Part shown: positions 27,715 through 35,493 of the stretch, one piece after another | How the letters are laid out: each line of letters opens with the position of its first letter | Numbering within the stretch: position 1 is the first letter of the stretch | Origin: Elusimicrobiota bacterium | GTDB taxonomy: Bacteria; Elusimicrobiota; Elusimicrobia; Elusimicrobiales; UBA9959 | Assembly (NCBI GenBank): GCA_026388155.1 | Contig: JAPLKI010000005.1 | Coordinates: 1 to 64,000 of the forward strand | Length of the DNA stretch: 64,000 nt | Direction of reading: 5' to 3' | The notes under the pieces: generated by a model | What the model was told of the DNA's origin: nothing | Seen by the model: the letters and a program-made list of their open reading frames with translations, nothing else | Databases searched by the model: none | Program-made: the position numbers and the translations under genes

Positions 27715-28875
27715 ATGAACCTCAGCAAACTCGCGATGTCTATCGGCCAATCGGCTACCTTAAAGCTCAATGAGCTGGCAGGGAACCTGAAAGCCGAGGG
27801 AAAGCCGGTTATACACCTGGGAGGGGGAGAGCCGGAAGAAAAAATCCCTTCAGGAGCGCGCGACGAAGCTGAAAAAACCCTTTCCGCCGGTTTTGTCCGA
27901 TATACCCCGACCGCCGGCACGGCGGAACTTAAAAAAGAACTCTGTCTTTACACCGAAAAACATTACGGCCTTAAGCCCGCGCCAAAAAATATTGTCGTCT
28001 CTTCCGGCGCCAAGCAGGCCATTTACAATTTTTTGATGGCGGTCATTAATCCCGGCGACCAGGTGGTTTTTCCGGCCCCCTACTGGGTAAGCTATCCTGA
28101 AATGGTCAAAATGGTTTACGGCACTCCCGTGGCGGTGCCGCCGCGTCCGGGCGGGCTTGTGCCGACGGTGGCCGACATTGAGGCCCATATAACCTTAAAT
28201 ACCAGAGCGGTGCTTTTAAACAGTCCCAATAACCCCTCGGGGCAGCTTTATGATGCGGAGTTTATACGGGAGATGGTGGAAATCTGCGAAGACCGCAATA
28301 TCTACCTTCTTATGGATGATATTTACAACCGCCTGATGTTTGACGGAGTCCGGGCGCCGTCCGCATTTTCATTTTCAAAACGCGGCCTTGAAGATTCGGT
28401 AATTGTTTCCGTAAACGGCGTTTCCAAAACTTATTCCATGACGGGTTTCAGGATAGGCTGGAGTGTGGGACCCGAAGCCATTACCAAAGCCATGGCGAAG
28501 GTCCAGGCGCAGATCACCTCCTGCCCTTCCGCTTTAAGCCAGAAAGCGGCCCTTGGCGCGCTTCGCGGCACTGACGATTTTGTGGAAAACCTGCGCTCCG
28601 GCCTTGAAAAAAAGCGCGATGTCATGCTGGCGGAACTTGCCAAGCTGAAAAAGGTTAAGCTGCATAAGCCGCAGGGCACTTTCTACTGTTTTCCCGATTT
28701 CAGCGCTTACGACAGCGATTCAGCCAGACTTTCCGCCATGCTGCTTGAGAAAGCTATGGTTGTTGCCGTGCCCGGCATAGAATTCGGGCTTGAGGGGCAT
28801 CTGCGCTTAAGTTACTGCGGGGCTGAAAAAGACATCGTTGAGGGCGTGGAGCGAATCAGGAAAATATTGGATTGA
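27715..28875 (+). CDS. Class I/II PLP aminotransferase (aspartate aminotransferase-like)
   Basis: A 386-residue fold-type I aminotransferase. Visible are the substrate-binding GGGEPEEKIPSG, YTPTAGTAELKKEL, SSGAKQAIYNFLMAVINPGDQVVFPAPYWVSYPEM, NSPNNPSGQLY and the PLP lysine K238 in VNGVSKTYSMTGFRIGW. These match the subgroup I-gamma aspartate aminotransferases that transfer amino groups between aspartate and 2-oxoglutarate. Substrate specificity cannot be fixed from motifs. It shares strand and locus with pckA, whose substrate oxaloacetate is the product of aspartate transamination, so the two may work together at the aspartate-oxaloacetate-PEP node. Confidence 0.9.
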   Translation: MNLSKLAMSIGQSATLKLNELAGNLKAEGKPVIHLGGGEPEEKIPSGARDEAEKTLSAGFVRYTPTAGTAELKKELCLYTEKHYGLKPAPKNIVVSSGAKQAIYNFLMAVINPGDQVVFPAPYWVSYPEMVKMVYGTPVAVPPRPGGLVPTVADIEAHITLNTRAVLLNSPNNPSGQLYDAEFIREMVEICEDRNIYLLMDDIYNRLMFDGVRAPSAFSFSKRGLEDSVIVSVNGVSKTYSMTGFRIGWSVGPEAITKAMAKVQAQITSCPSALSQKAALGALRGTDDFVENLRSGLEKKRDVMLAELAKLKKVKLHKPQGTFYCFPDFSAYDSDSARLSAMLLEKAMVVAVPGIEFGLEGHLRLSYCGAEKDIVEGVERIRKILD

Positions 28876-28880
28876 GTAAT

Positions 28881-28963
28881 ACAGAATACAGTAGACAGTA
28901 GTCAGTAGTCGGGAGGCGGTATTCTGAATTCTGTCTACTATATTCTGACTTCTGACTCCTGAT
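28881..28963 (+). repeat. Heptad palindrome (CAGTAG/CAGAAT words)
   Basis: Left arm: ACAGAAT, ACAGTAG, ACAGTAG, TCAGTAG. Right arm: TATTCTG, AATTCTG, TCTACTA, TATTCTG, ACTTCTG, ACTCCTG. Arms are complementary and both keep a seven-base period. The same word family recurs at 58088-58160. Confidence 0.75.
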
Positions 28964-28972
28964 GAGGACTCT

Positions 28973-30547
28973 ATGGAAACCAAAACATCAACCGTATTGC
29001 CTGACGTAAAAACCTCAAAAACAATATTCCGCAGCCTTTCCGCACCGGAGCTTTACGAGCACGCTGTCTCAAAGAAAGAGGGGCAGATAGCCGCGGGAGG
29101 CGCGCTTGCCGTTAAAACCGGCTTCCACACCGCACGGGCCGCTCAGGACAAATTTGTGGTAAAAGAAGAAACCAGCCGGAAACATATCTGGTGGGGGGAT
29201 TACAATGTCCCCTTTGAAGAAACTAAATTCGACGCCCTCGCGGGAAAAATTACGACCTATCTTTCGGACAAGGATATATATGTCCGCGATTGTTTCGCGG
29301 GTTCCGACCCCAAAAACCGCCTGGGTGTGCGGATCATAACCGAGTACGCCTGGCACAGCCTTTTTGCCAAAAATATGTTTATAGAGCCGTCCGCGGGCGA
29401 GGCGGTAAAACCGGAGTTTACTGTTATTGCCGCCCCTGGTTTCAAAGCCGACCCCGGAGTTGACGGAACCCGTTCCGGCACGTTCATTCTGGTCAACTTC
29501 AGGCAAAAGCTCGTGATTATCGGCGGCACCGGCTATGCCGGCGAGATAAAGAAGTCCGTTTTTACCATAATGAATTACCTGCTTCCTCTAAAAGGCGTAA
29601 TGCCCATGCATTGCTCGGCCAATCTGGGCCCCAAAGGCGACACGGCCATATTTTTCGGACTTTCAGGCACCGGCAAAACCACGCTTTCCTCCGATCCGGA
29701 GCGGCGGCTGATAGGCGATGATGAACATGCCTGGTCGGATGACGGGATCTTCAACTTTGAGGGCGGCTGTTATGCCAAGGTTATAAACCTTTCTCCGGTG
29801 GCCGAACCGCAGATCTACGCGACCACGGGGCGTTTCGGCACGGTGCTTGAAAATGTGGTTTACAACCCTGTAACGCGCGAGCTTGACCTTAATGACGGCT
29901 CGCTTACCGAAAACACCCGCGCCGGGTATCCGCTTGAGTTCATAAACAACGCGATCAGGGGAGAGGTGTTCGGCCATCCAAAGAACATAGTGATGCTTAC
30001 CTACGACGCTTTCGGCGTTCTGCCACCTATCGCGAAACTTTCCTATGAACAGGCGATGTATCACTTTATTTCAGGCTATACGGCGAAGGTGGCCAATACC
30101 GAGATAGGCGTTAAAGAGCCGAGGGCCACGTTCAGCGCCTGCTTCGGCGCGCCTTTCATGAGCCACCATCCTTCCGTTTACGCCGAACTGCTTGAAAAGA
30201 AAATGCGCGCGAACAGCGCGCACTGCTGGCTTATAAACACGGGGCTTGCGGGCGGGCCGTACGGCGTGGGCAAACGCATAAGCATTCAAAACACAAGGGC
30301 GCTTTTAAACGCCGCTCTTGACGGTTCTCTCTCCGGCGCTAAATTCCGCAGGGACCCTGTTTTCGGCTTTGAGCTGCCGCTTGAGTGCCCCGGAGTGCCG
30401 TCGGATATACTCAACCCGGAAAATGTATGGCCCGACAAGGCCGCCTACAAGGCTAAATATCTGGAATTGGCCGGCCTTTTTACCAAAAATTTCGCCAAAT
30501 TCGGTGTTACCAATGGGGCTATTGTAAAGGCCGGGCCCCGGATTTAA
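28973..30547 (+). CDS. pckA: Phosphoenolpyruvate carboxykinase (ATP)
   Basis: The 524-residue length is exactly that of ATP-dependent PEP carboxykinases. The kinase P-loop GLSGTGKTTLSSDP is near residues 229-242, followed by the metal-binding IGDDEHAWSDDGIFNFEGGCYAK. The substrate region near HCSANLGPKGD and the RYxxxP-like C-terminal nucleotide contacts (NTGLAGGPYGVGKRISI) are present. It converts oxaloacetate and ATP to PEP and CO2 in gluconeogenesis; in anaerobes it can run in reverse as an ATP-forming step. It starts 97 bp after the aminotransferase gene, the gap being almost entirely a heptad palindrome. Confidence 0.97.
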   Translation: METKTSTVLPDVKTSKTIFRSLSAPELYEHAVSKKEGQIAAGGALAVKTGFHTARAAQDKFVVKEETSRKHIWWGDYNVPFEETKFDALAGKITTYLSDKDIYVRDCFAGSDPKNRLGVRIITEYAWHSLFAKNMFIEPSAGEAVKPEFTVIAAPGFKADPGVDGTRSGTFILVNFRQKLVIIGGTGYAGEIKKSVFTIMNYLLPLKGVMPMHCSANLGPKGDTAIFFGLSGTGKTTLSSDPERRLIGDDEHAWSDDGIFNFEGGCYAKVINLSPVAEPQIYATTGRFGTVLENVVYNPVTRELDLNDGSLTENTRAGYPLEFINNAIRGEVFGHPKNIVMLTYDAFGVLPPIAKLSYEQAMYHFISGYTAKVANTEIGVKEPRATFSACFGAPFMSHHPSVYAELLEKKMRANSAHCWLINTGLAGGPYGVGKRISIQNTRALLNAALDGSLSGAKFRRDPVFGFELPLECPGVPSDILNPENVWPDKAAYKAKYLELAGLFTKNFAKFGVTNGAIVKAGPRI

Positions 30548-30569
30548 AAGAGCCGGTTTATTTTTTCTA

Positions 30570-30600
30570 TTGACAAAACAGTGGAAAAATAGATTAATAT
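30570..30600 (+). promoter_or_regulatory. Strong sigma-70-like promoter for the SWIB gene
   Basis: TTGACA at 30570-30575 and an AT-rich -10 region within ATTAATAT at 30593-30600 (TAATAT with a 19-base spacer, or ATTAAT with 17). The start codon at 30639 has a near-perfect AAGGAGG at 30624-30630. Promoter, ribosome site and terminator together indicate an independently and strongly expressed small gene. Confidence 0.65.
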
Positions 30601-30638
30601 GCATTGGAAAGCAGTAATCTCAAGGAGGAAGTACACAA

Positions 30639-30899
30639 ATGGCAACAGCTAAGACGAACTCTAAGTTCATGGCCCCCATGACACCCGACACGATTCTCTC
30701 GGACATCATCGGCAACAAGCCGGTACCCCGCACCGAAATCGTGAAGAAACTCTGGGTCTACATAAAGAAGTACAACCTGCAGGACAAGAAGAACAAAAGG
30801 AACATCAACGCTGACGAGAAGCTTCTAAAGTTTTTCGGCGGTAAAAAACAGGTGACCATGTTCGAACTGGCGAAGTTCATCGGCAAACACGCGAAATAA
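30639..30899 (+). CDS. SWIB/MDM2-domain protein
   Basis: An 86-residue protein that is almost entirely one SWIB domain: GNKPVPRTEIVKKLWVYIKKYNLQDKKNKRNINADEKLLKFFGGKKQVTMFELAKFIGKH. The fold is best known from eukaryotic chromatin remodelling subunits. Stand-alone bacterial copies occur in Chlamydiae, where fusions to topoisomerase I are also known, and in several other lineages; they are thought to act with nucleic acids or condensed chromatin. The protein is rich in lysine (basic), compatible with DNA binding. It has its own promoter, an excellent Shine-Dalgarno sequence and a strong terminator. Confidence 0.92.
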   Translation: MATAKTNSKFMAPMTPDTILSDIIGNKPVPRTEIVKKLWVYIKKYNLQDKKNKRNINADEKLLKFFGGKKQVTMFELAKFIGKHAK

Positions 30900-30916
30900 G
30901 CCGGTCCATAAATTAA

Positions 30917-30948
30917 ACGCCGTCCGCTGTAAAAGCGGACGGCGTTTT
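30917..30948 (+). terminator. Rho-independent terminator after the SWIB gene
   Basis: ACGCCGTCCGC (30917-30927) pairs perfectly with GCGGACGGCGT (30935-30945) around a short A-rich loop and is followed by a T run. Confidence 0.9.
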
Positions 30949-31063
30949 GTTTGGGCACGCCCGGCAGGCCCCAATAGTTGTTGTGGAACGGGGAATTGTC
31001 CGGGTGTCTGTAACATCCGGCGGAAGCCAAAAAACCTTGATCTGGAATCCGCGATTTTAAATC

Positions 31064-32788
31064 TTAGTCCCTGCGGCGGTCAATCACATAGTGGCTTTTT
31101 TCGGCGGCTTTGGCCGCTTTTTTTAATTCCGCGCCTATGTTGCTGACCTGCGCGAAGGAGTGGATCGGCCGCAGACGGTTGTGGATTATGCCTATTGAGA
31201 TAGAGAGGAAGGAAAATTTTTTAATATTACCCTGACGGTCGGTGGAAACTATGGTCCCGCGTTCCCTGTCTTCTTTTGAGTAGAAGGACGGCGCTATTTC
31301 GTCAAAAGCCGCTGTAATGCGCCTGGCCAGGTCCTCCGCTTTTTCAAAACTGGTTACAATTATAAAATCGTCGCCGCCTATGTGGCCTATAAATTCTTCG
31401 GAATTATCATTCCTGATGGTAAGTTTCACCAAGAGGTTCGCGGTGGCCTTGATAACGCGGTCTCCGGCCTCAAAACCGTAAGTGTCGTTATAGGCCTTGA
31501 AATTATTCAGGTCCAGATAAAGCACGGCAAAGGGAAGGTTTTTCTGTATTTCGCGCTCCACCCGCGCCTGTATCGAGGGGTTTCCGGGCAGTTTGGACAG
31601 CGGGTTGGTGTCCAGCACCAGTTTGTTGCGTTTGAGTATCATGCGGATGCGGGCTATCAGCTCGTCGGTATCCACGGGTTTTATAAGGTAATCGTCTATG
31701 CCCATGCTGAGGCCTTTCAGCTTTGCGCTTTTCTCGCCGAAGGCGGTGCAGATCATTATGGGGATATGGGCGAACAGCGGGTTGTCCTTCAGGCTTTGGG
31801 CCACGCTAAGGCCGTTTTTAATAGGCATGTTATAGTCCAGCACCACTATATCCGGGCTGGTTTCGAAAATTACCTGAAGCGCTTCCTGGCCGTCCGAGGC
31901 AGTGAACACCTCAAAGCCAGCGCTTTCCACCGCTTCCTTTATCAGCATTAAGAGTTCCGTCTGGTCGTCGGCTATCAGCACGCGCGGCTTCGCGGCGATA
32001 CGCGGCTCGCTTTGTCCGGCCGGCGCGGAACGGTCGTTCTGCGTCTGTTCTTTTATCAGCTTTAAAAGCAATTCTTTCGGCATTTCCCTGGTCACTATTT
32101 CGGGGAGCCCCGTAATTACGCCGCACTCCTGAAAATTTTCAAGGCGCAGGCCGCTTAAAACTATAATCGGTATTTTCGCCGTTTCCGTTTCTTCCTGCAT
32201 TTCCTCCATTATTTTGAAGCCGTCCATGCCGGGCATCATCAGGTCAAGCAGCAGAACCCGCGGCCGGGTTTCTTTAAGCATCTGCATCACTTTCAGCGGG
32301 TCGTTCGCGATCACCGGCTTGCAGTTATTAGCCTCAAGGAACATTTTTACCAGGTCGGAAAATTCTTCGTCGTCATCGGCTATCATGATCGCGGGGTGTT
32401 CCCGTGTGTCCACTCCGCTGAGCGCTTTGGCCAGGGTCGCCTTAAGTTCTTCAAAGTCGATCGGTTTTGTGAGGTAGCCTGTCACCCTGGGGGCGGGGCC
32501 GGTCACTATTTCGGTTTTCGGGGTTTTGGAAAAAATTATTATTTTCTGTTTTTCCGTGAACGGGTTTTTTCTTATGTCGCCTATGAAACCGAGCGGATTG
32601 AAGGCCTGGATCAGAATGTTTAAAATTACCAGGTCGGGTTTCCAGTCCTGGATGGTCGTCATGGACTGCTGGTAATCCGCGGTGTGCCGGACGCTGTAAT
32701 CATTCTCCTCAAGAAAAGTTTTAAGTTCTCCGGCCGGGACGGCCTCCGTATCCACGATAAGTATTTTTTTCCTGAATTCCTGGTCCAT
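31064..32788 (-). CDS. Triple-receiver GGDEF protein
   Basis: A 574-residue soluble regulator with three receiver domains and a C-terminal GGDEF domain. REC1 (about residues 8-122) looks degenerate: VDTEA replaces the acidic pair and the phospho-acceptor site reads LVILNILIQ. REC2 (about 132-250) has IADDDEE and LLLDLMMPGMDG. REC3 (about 269-385) has IADDQTE, VLDYNMPIKNG and YLIKPVD. The GGDEF domain (about 400-570) has LYLDLNNFKAYNDTYG and the active-site variant GGDDF, so it may still make cyclic di-GMP. The degenerate REC1 may act as a phosphorylation-independent docking domain. Confidence 0.9.
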   Translation of the reverse strand: MDQEFRKKILIVDTEAVPAGELKTFLEENDYSVRHTADYQQSMTTIQDWKPDLVILNILIQAFNPLGFIGDIRKNPFTEKQKIIIFSKTPKTEIVTGPAPRVTGYLTKPIDFEELKATLAKALSGVDTREHPAIMIADDDEEFSDLVKMFLEANNCKPVIANDPLKVMQMLKETRPRVLLLDLMMPGMDGFKIMEEMQEETETAKIPIIVLSGLRLENFQECGVITGLPEIVTREMPKELLLKLIKEQTQNDRSAPAGQSEPRIAAKPRVLIADDQTELLMLIKEAVESAGFEVFTASDGQEALQVIFETSPDIVVLDYNMPIKNGLSVAQSLKDNPLFAHIPIMICTAFGEKSAKLKGLSMGIDDYLIKPVDTDELIARIRMILKRNKLVLDTNPLSKLPGNPSIQARVEREIQKNLPFAVLYLDLNNFKAYNDTYGFEAGDRVIKATANLLVKLTIRNDNSEEFIGHIGGDDFIIVTSFEKAEDLARRITAAFDEIAPSFYSKEDRERGTIVSTDRQGNIKKFSFLSISIGIIHNRLRPIHSFAQVSNIGAELKKAAKAAEKSHYVIDRRRD

Positions 32789-32829
32789 GAAATTGATTCT
32801 AACATTTTAGCGGAGTTTTGTAACTGCTC

Positions 32830-32893
32830 AGGTTCGCGGCATCAGGGTTCGCTGTTTTTGGTTCAGGGTTCAGCGGTTCACGGTTCCGGGTTA
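32830..32893 (+). repeat. Heptad array (GGTTCAG words)
   Basis: GGTTCGC, GGCATCA, GGGTTCG, GGTTCAG, GGTTCAG, CGGTTCA, CGGTTCC and GGGTTAT run in near-perfect seven-base register. A possible distant complementary arm is the CCGCTGAACCTGA stretch at 33151-33163, on the other side of the structured element. Confidence 0.6.
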
Positions 32894-32911
32894 TCTTTTA
32901 TGTCTTAGCCT

Positions 32912-33085
32912 GAATCCTGCAGTCCAACCGGGTTTCCATTGAGAAATCAGGTGAACAGAAGTATTGCAGGATTCCCCGCAGTAGCGGGTCGGAAACCAAG
33001 CGCAATGCGCGCCAGGTTTCCGAAGGTGTATGCCGCGCGAAGCGCACCTGAGCTCCGCGAAGGGAAAGTTTCAACTGAAACTTTC
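32912..33085 (+). repeat. Multi-hairpin structured element, copy 1 (candidate structured RNA)
   Basis: Six helices can be drawn. P1 is GAATCCTGCA (32912-32921) with TGCAGGATTC (32965-32974). It encloses P2, ACC-G-GGTTTC with GAAATC-A-GGT (32927-32952). P3 is CCCGC-AGTA-GCGGG (32975-32988). P4 is GGAAACC/GGTTTCC (32991-33021) with an inner GCGC-AAT-GCGC. P5 is GGT/ACC around a seven-base bulge and GCGC-GAA-GCGC (33025-33048). P6 is GAAAGTTTC-AACT-GAAACTTTC (33064-33085). Copy 2 at 43594-43767 has the same length and the same six helices with different paired bases. Orientation (RNA strand or ssDNA) is unknown. Confidence 0.7.
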
Positions 33086-33223
33086 AGGTTAGCCGTCTGA
33101 GGCCGCAGGAAAGAGTTCACCGATACTGCGCCAAAAATGTCCTGGAATTCAACCGCTGAACCTGATAATCTCAGTCTTGTGTCTTTTCAGCGGGCACATT
33201 TTGAAAATGATAGAATTTTATAA

Positions 33224-33430
33224 ATGAAAAACGCGGAGGATAATTACTGGAAATACGCGCAGATAGGCCTGGAATTGGCCGTAAGCGTGCTGCTTGGTTT
33301 TTGGGCCGGCTATCGGCTGGACAAGAAAATAGGGACTTCTCCCTGGCTCATGCTCGGCGGCTCGGCCGGCGGTATGGCGGCGGGGTTTTATCTGGTCATC
33401 AGGGAACTTTTCAAAAAAGAAGGGGAGTAA
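33224..33430 (+). CDS. atpZ: AtpZ/AtpI-like ATP synthase accessory protein
   Basis: A 68-residue protein with two membrane helices (about 12-33 and 40-60) joined by a short basic loop containing DKKIGTSPWLMLGG, the signature of the small AtpZ/AtpI-type proteins encoded at the head of atp operons. These proteins assist c-ring assembly or magnesium/calcium handling. The stop overlaps the next ATG (TAATG at 33428-33432). Confidence 0.8.
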   Translation: MKNAEDNYWKYAQIGLELAVSVLLGFWAGYRLDKKIGTSPWLMLGGSAGGMAAGFYLVIRELFKKEGE

Positions 33431-33717
33431 TGGATTCAGTCTGGATGGCTGTCTTTGCGGGGCTTGCCGCCGGGGCCTTCAACGGGGCGCTGGCCCGCTG
33501 GACGCTTAAAAAAACGCTTAACTCGCCGGCCCCTGTTTTTTATTCCGTATTTGTGGGCGGGCTGCTGTACCGTCTTGTCTTTCTGGCCGGGGCGGTTTGG
33601 TTATTGCGCCGCGAAAAATATATAATTATAGTTCCGTTCGCGATTTCTCTTATACTTGTTCAGCTGATTTTTGAAGTCATTCCGCTTAAAAAACATGGGA
33701 TTAAAAGAGATACTTGA
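33430..33717 (+). CDS. Small membrane protein, ATP synthase subunit I-like
   Basis: A 95-residue protein with three to four hydrophobic helices and a basic LARWTLKKTL loop. Sequence similarity is not diagnostic, but length, topology and position between atpZ and atpB fit subunit I / AtpI. The ATG at 33430 overlaps the atpZ stop; its 3' end overlaps atpB by 23 bases. Confidence 0.65.
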   Translation: MDSVWMAVFAGLAAGAFNGALARWTLKKTLNSPAPVFYSVFVGGLLYRLVFLAGAVWLLRREKYIIIVPFAISLILVQLIFEVIPLKKHGIKRDT

Positions 33718-34456
33718 ACATCACGTTGTTGACCATGTGTGGGCCTGGGCCTCGCTTGGGCCGCTGAAGTTTCCGGTCTCAAAACACCTGCTTATGATGG
33801 GCATCGCGGCTTTCATACTGCTTGTGGTCTTCCCTCTCATAATACGCAGCCGCTCCCTGGCGCTTGCTCCGTTCCGGGCAATGATCGAGATAGTGGTGCT
33901 TTTCCTGCGTGATGAGGTGGTCTTGCCTAATCTTGGCCGCAAAGGCGCGGCCTATGTGGGTTATTTTTGCACCCTGTTTTTCTTCATCCTTACAATGAAC
34001 CTGCTGGGTATCGTCCCGTTCGGGGCCACCGCCACCGGCAACCTGGCCGTCACGGCGGGGCTGGCGCTTACCACTTTCGCGCTCGTTAACTTCGCCGGAA
34101 TAAAGGAACAGGGGCTTTTTTCTTACCTCGCGCACATCGTCCCGAAGGGCGTGCCGCTCTGGCTTTACCCGCTGCTTTTCCCCATCGAGATAATAGGCCT
34201 GGTCACAAAAACTTTCGCCCTGTGCATCCGTCTTTTCGCCAACATGATAGCCGGCCACATAGTAATACTGGCTTTCATAAGTTTTATTTTCATCTTCGGG
34301 TCGTTCGGCCTGGCTATCGGGTTCGGCGTGGCGCCGATATCGGTGGCCCTGGTGCTTTTTATCCTGTTGCTGGAATTATTCGTGGCGTTCTTGCAGGCTT
34401 ATGTGTTCACTTTCCTGACCGCTATTTTCACGGGCGCGGCAATGCACCCGCACTAA
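33695..34456 (+). CDS. atpB: ATP synthase Fo subunit a
   Basis: A 253-residue polytopic membrane subunit. The conserved helix TKTFALCIRLFANMIAGHIVILAF contains the essential arginine that faces the c-ring, and the C-terminal LLLELFVAFLQAYVFTFLTAIF holds the conserved Glu/Gln of the proton half-channels. The ATG at 33695 is preferred to an upstream TTG at 33671. It overlaps the subunit I-like gene. Confidence 0.96.
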   Translation: MGLKEILEHHVVDHVWAWASLGPLKFPVSKHLLMMGIAAFILLVVFPLIIRSRSLALAPFRAMIEIVVLFLRDEVVLPNLGRKGAAYVGYFCTLFFFILTMNLLGIVPFGATATGNLAVTAGLALTTFALVNFAGIKEQGLFSYLAHIVPKGVPLWLYPLLFPIEIIGLVTKTFALCIRLFANMIAGHIVILAFISFIFIFGSFGLAIGFGVAPISVALVLFILLLELFVAFLQAYVFTFLTAIFTGAAMHPH

Positions 34457-34459
34457 CAG

Positions 34460-34497
34460 CAGGGGATAGGGGCTGGCGTATAGGGGATGGGGAAGGT
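34460..34497 (+). repeat. Heptad array (GGGGATA words)
   Basis: GGGGATA, GGGGCTG, GCGTATA, GGGGATG, GGGAAGG lie directly after the atpB stop. No complementary arm is visible nearby. Confidence 0.55.
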
Positions 34498-34546
34498 GAG
34501 CAGGAAATTTTTGGTTTGATATTAAAATTATGGAGGTAGCTGAAAT

Positions 34547-34840
34547 ATGAACGACTTGACATTCCTTGGACTTGGCTATATAGGAGCCGGGCTTGGCGCC
34601 GGCCTCACCCTTGTGGGCGCCGGTCTCGGCATAGGCAAGCTGGCCTCAAGCGCCCTTGAAGGCACGGCCCGCCAGCCGGAAGCGGGCCCTGCGCTGCGCA
34701 CCACCATGATCATAGCGGCGGCGCTGGTGGAAGGCCTCGCGTTTTTCGCGCTGGTCATCTGCCTGCTCGCGGTTATGAATTTCGGCATGCCCCAGGCTCC
34801 GGCGGCGTCCGAAGCCGCGCAGACCGAAGCGCACAAATAA
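34547..34840 (+). CDS. atpE: ATP synthase Fo subunit c
   Basis: A 97-residue hairpin of two membrane helices with the conserved polar loop ARQPEAGP (residues 41-48) and the ion-binding glutamate E62 in ALVEGLAFFALV. The residue after E62 is glycine and no helix-1 glutamine is present, so it lacks the sodium-binding signature and is most likely proton-driven. The C-terminal tail beyond residue 80 (PAASEAAQTEAHK) is longer than usual. It is preceded by GGAGG. Confidence 0.96.
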   Translation: MNDLTFLGLGYIGAGLGAGLTLVGAGLGIGKLASSALEGTARQPEAGPALRTTMIIAAALVEGLAFFALVICLLAVMNFGMPQAPAASEAAQTEAHK

Positions 34841-34843
34841 GCA

Positions 34844-34962
34844 GTTGAGAGTTAATAGTGGATAGTGTAGAGACATAGAAGATTCGATATTTAAGATCAC
34901 AGATTCACGTTTTGGGTTTTTGGCTTTCTCTCTACACTATCTACTCTATACTCTACACTGGA
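34844..34962 (+). repeat. Heptad palindrome (GATAGTG/TAGAG words)
   Basis: Left arm GAGAGTT, AATAGTG, GATAGTG, TAGAGAC, ATAGAAG. Right arm CTCTCTA, CACTATC, TACTCTA, TACTCTA, CACTGGA. Arms are complementary and separated by about 45 bases. The whole atpE-atpF gap consists of this structure, and its last word contributes the GGAG of the atpF ribosome site. Confidence 0.75.
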
Positions 34963-34969
34963 GTTATTT

Positions 34970-35491
34970 ATGGAAGCCTTAATTAAACCGGAATTCGGCC
35001 TGACCTTCTGGACAATAACCTGCTTTGTCCTGCTGGTCCTCGTGCTTTCAAAGACCGCCTGGAAGCCGCTTTTAAAAGCGGTGGAGGACAGGGAAAGCGC
35101 GCTGAAGCGCGACCTCGAGGCGGCTGAGAGCGCCAGGGCCGAAGCTGAAAAAATAAAAAAAGAACTGGAAATTAAATTCGCCGAGATTAAAACCGAGATT
35201 TCCCGCCATCTCGATTCGGCAATAGCCGAAGGCGAAAAAGAAAAAGAAAGGATAATTGAAGAGGCGCACAGAAGCGCGGCTTTAATAGTGGCGGCGGCGA
35301 GAAAAGAAACGGATTCGCAGAAAAACGCGGTAGTGCGCGAGCTTAGGGAAAAGGTCGTAGGGCTTGCTCTGGCGGTTTCTGAAAAACTGATCGAAAAACA
35401 TCTTGACCCGAAAACCAATTCCCAGCTCATAGCCAAGTCAATCGACGAACTTGAAAAAGCGAATAAATCTTTTAATCTTTCGGAGAATTGA
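34970..35491 (+). CDS. atpF: ATP synthase Fo subunit b
   Basis: A 173-residue stalk subunit. One N-terminal membrane helix (TFWTITCFVLLVLVLSK) is followed by a long, highly charged coiled coil rich in Glu, Lys and Ala (residues 35-150), the peripheral stalk dimer. It ends three bases before the atpH start. Confidence 0.95.
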   Translation: MEALIKPEFGLTFWTITCFVLLVLVLSKTAWKPLLKAVEDRESALKRDLEAAESARAEAEKIKKELEIKFAEIKTEISRHLDSAIAEGEKEKERIIEEAHRSAALIVAAARKETDSQKNAVVRELREKVVGLALAVSEKLIEKHLDPKTNSQLIAKSIDELEKANKSFNLSEN

Positions 35492-35493
35492 AA

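Larger units (their letters stand above)
32789..33223. other. 435-bp gap: heptad array plus structured element copy 1
   Basis: No gene. From left to right it holds a GGTTCAG heptad array (32830-32893), the multi-hairpin element copy 1 (32912-33085) and an unassigned leader (33086-33223) that runs into the ATP synthase operon. Confidence 0.6.

Noticed and set aside
28881-28963. Heptad arrays as a CRISPR array
   Set aside because: The units are seven bases and degenerate, without unique spacers of constant length, and no cas genes are in the window.
34547-34840. Sodium-type c-ring
   Set aside because: The residue after the essential glutamate E62 is glycine rather than Ser/Thr and the helix-1 glutamine is absent, so a proton-driven ring is more likely.
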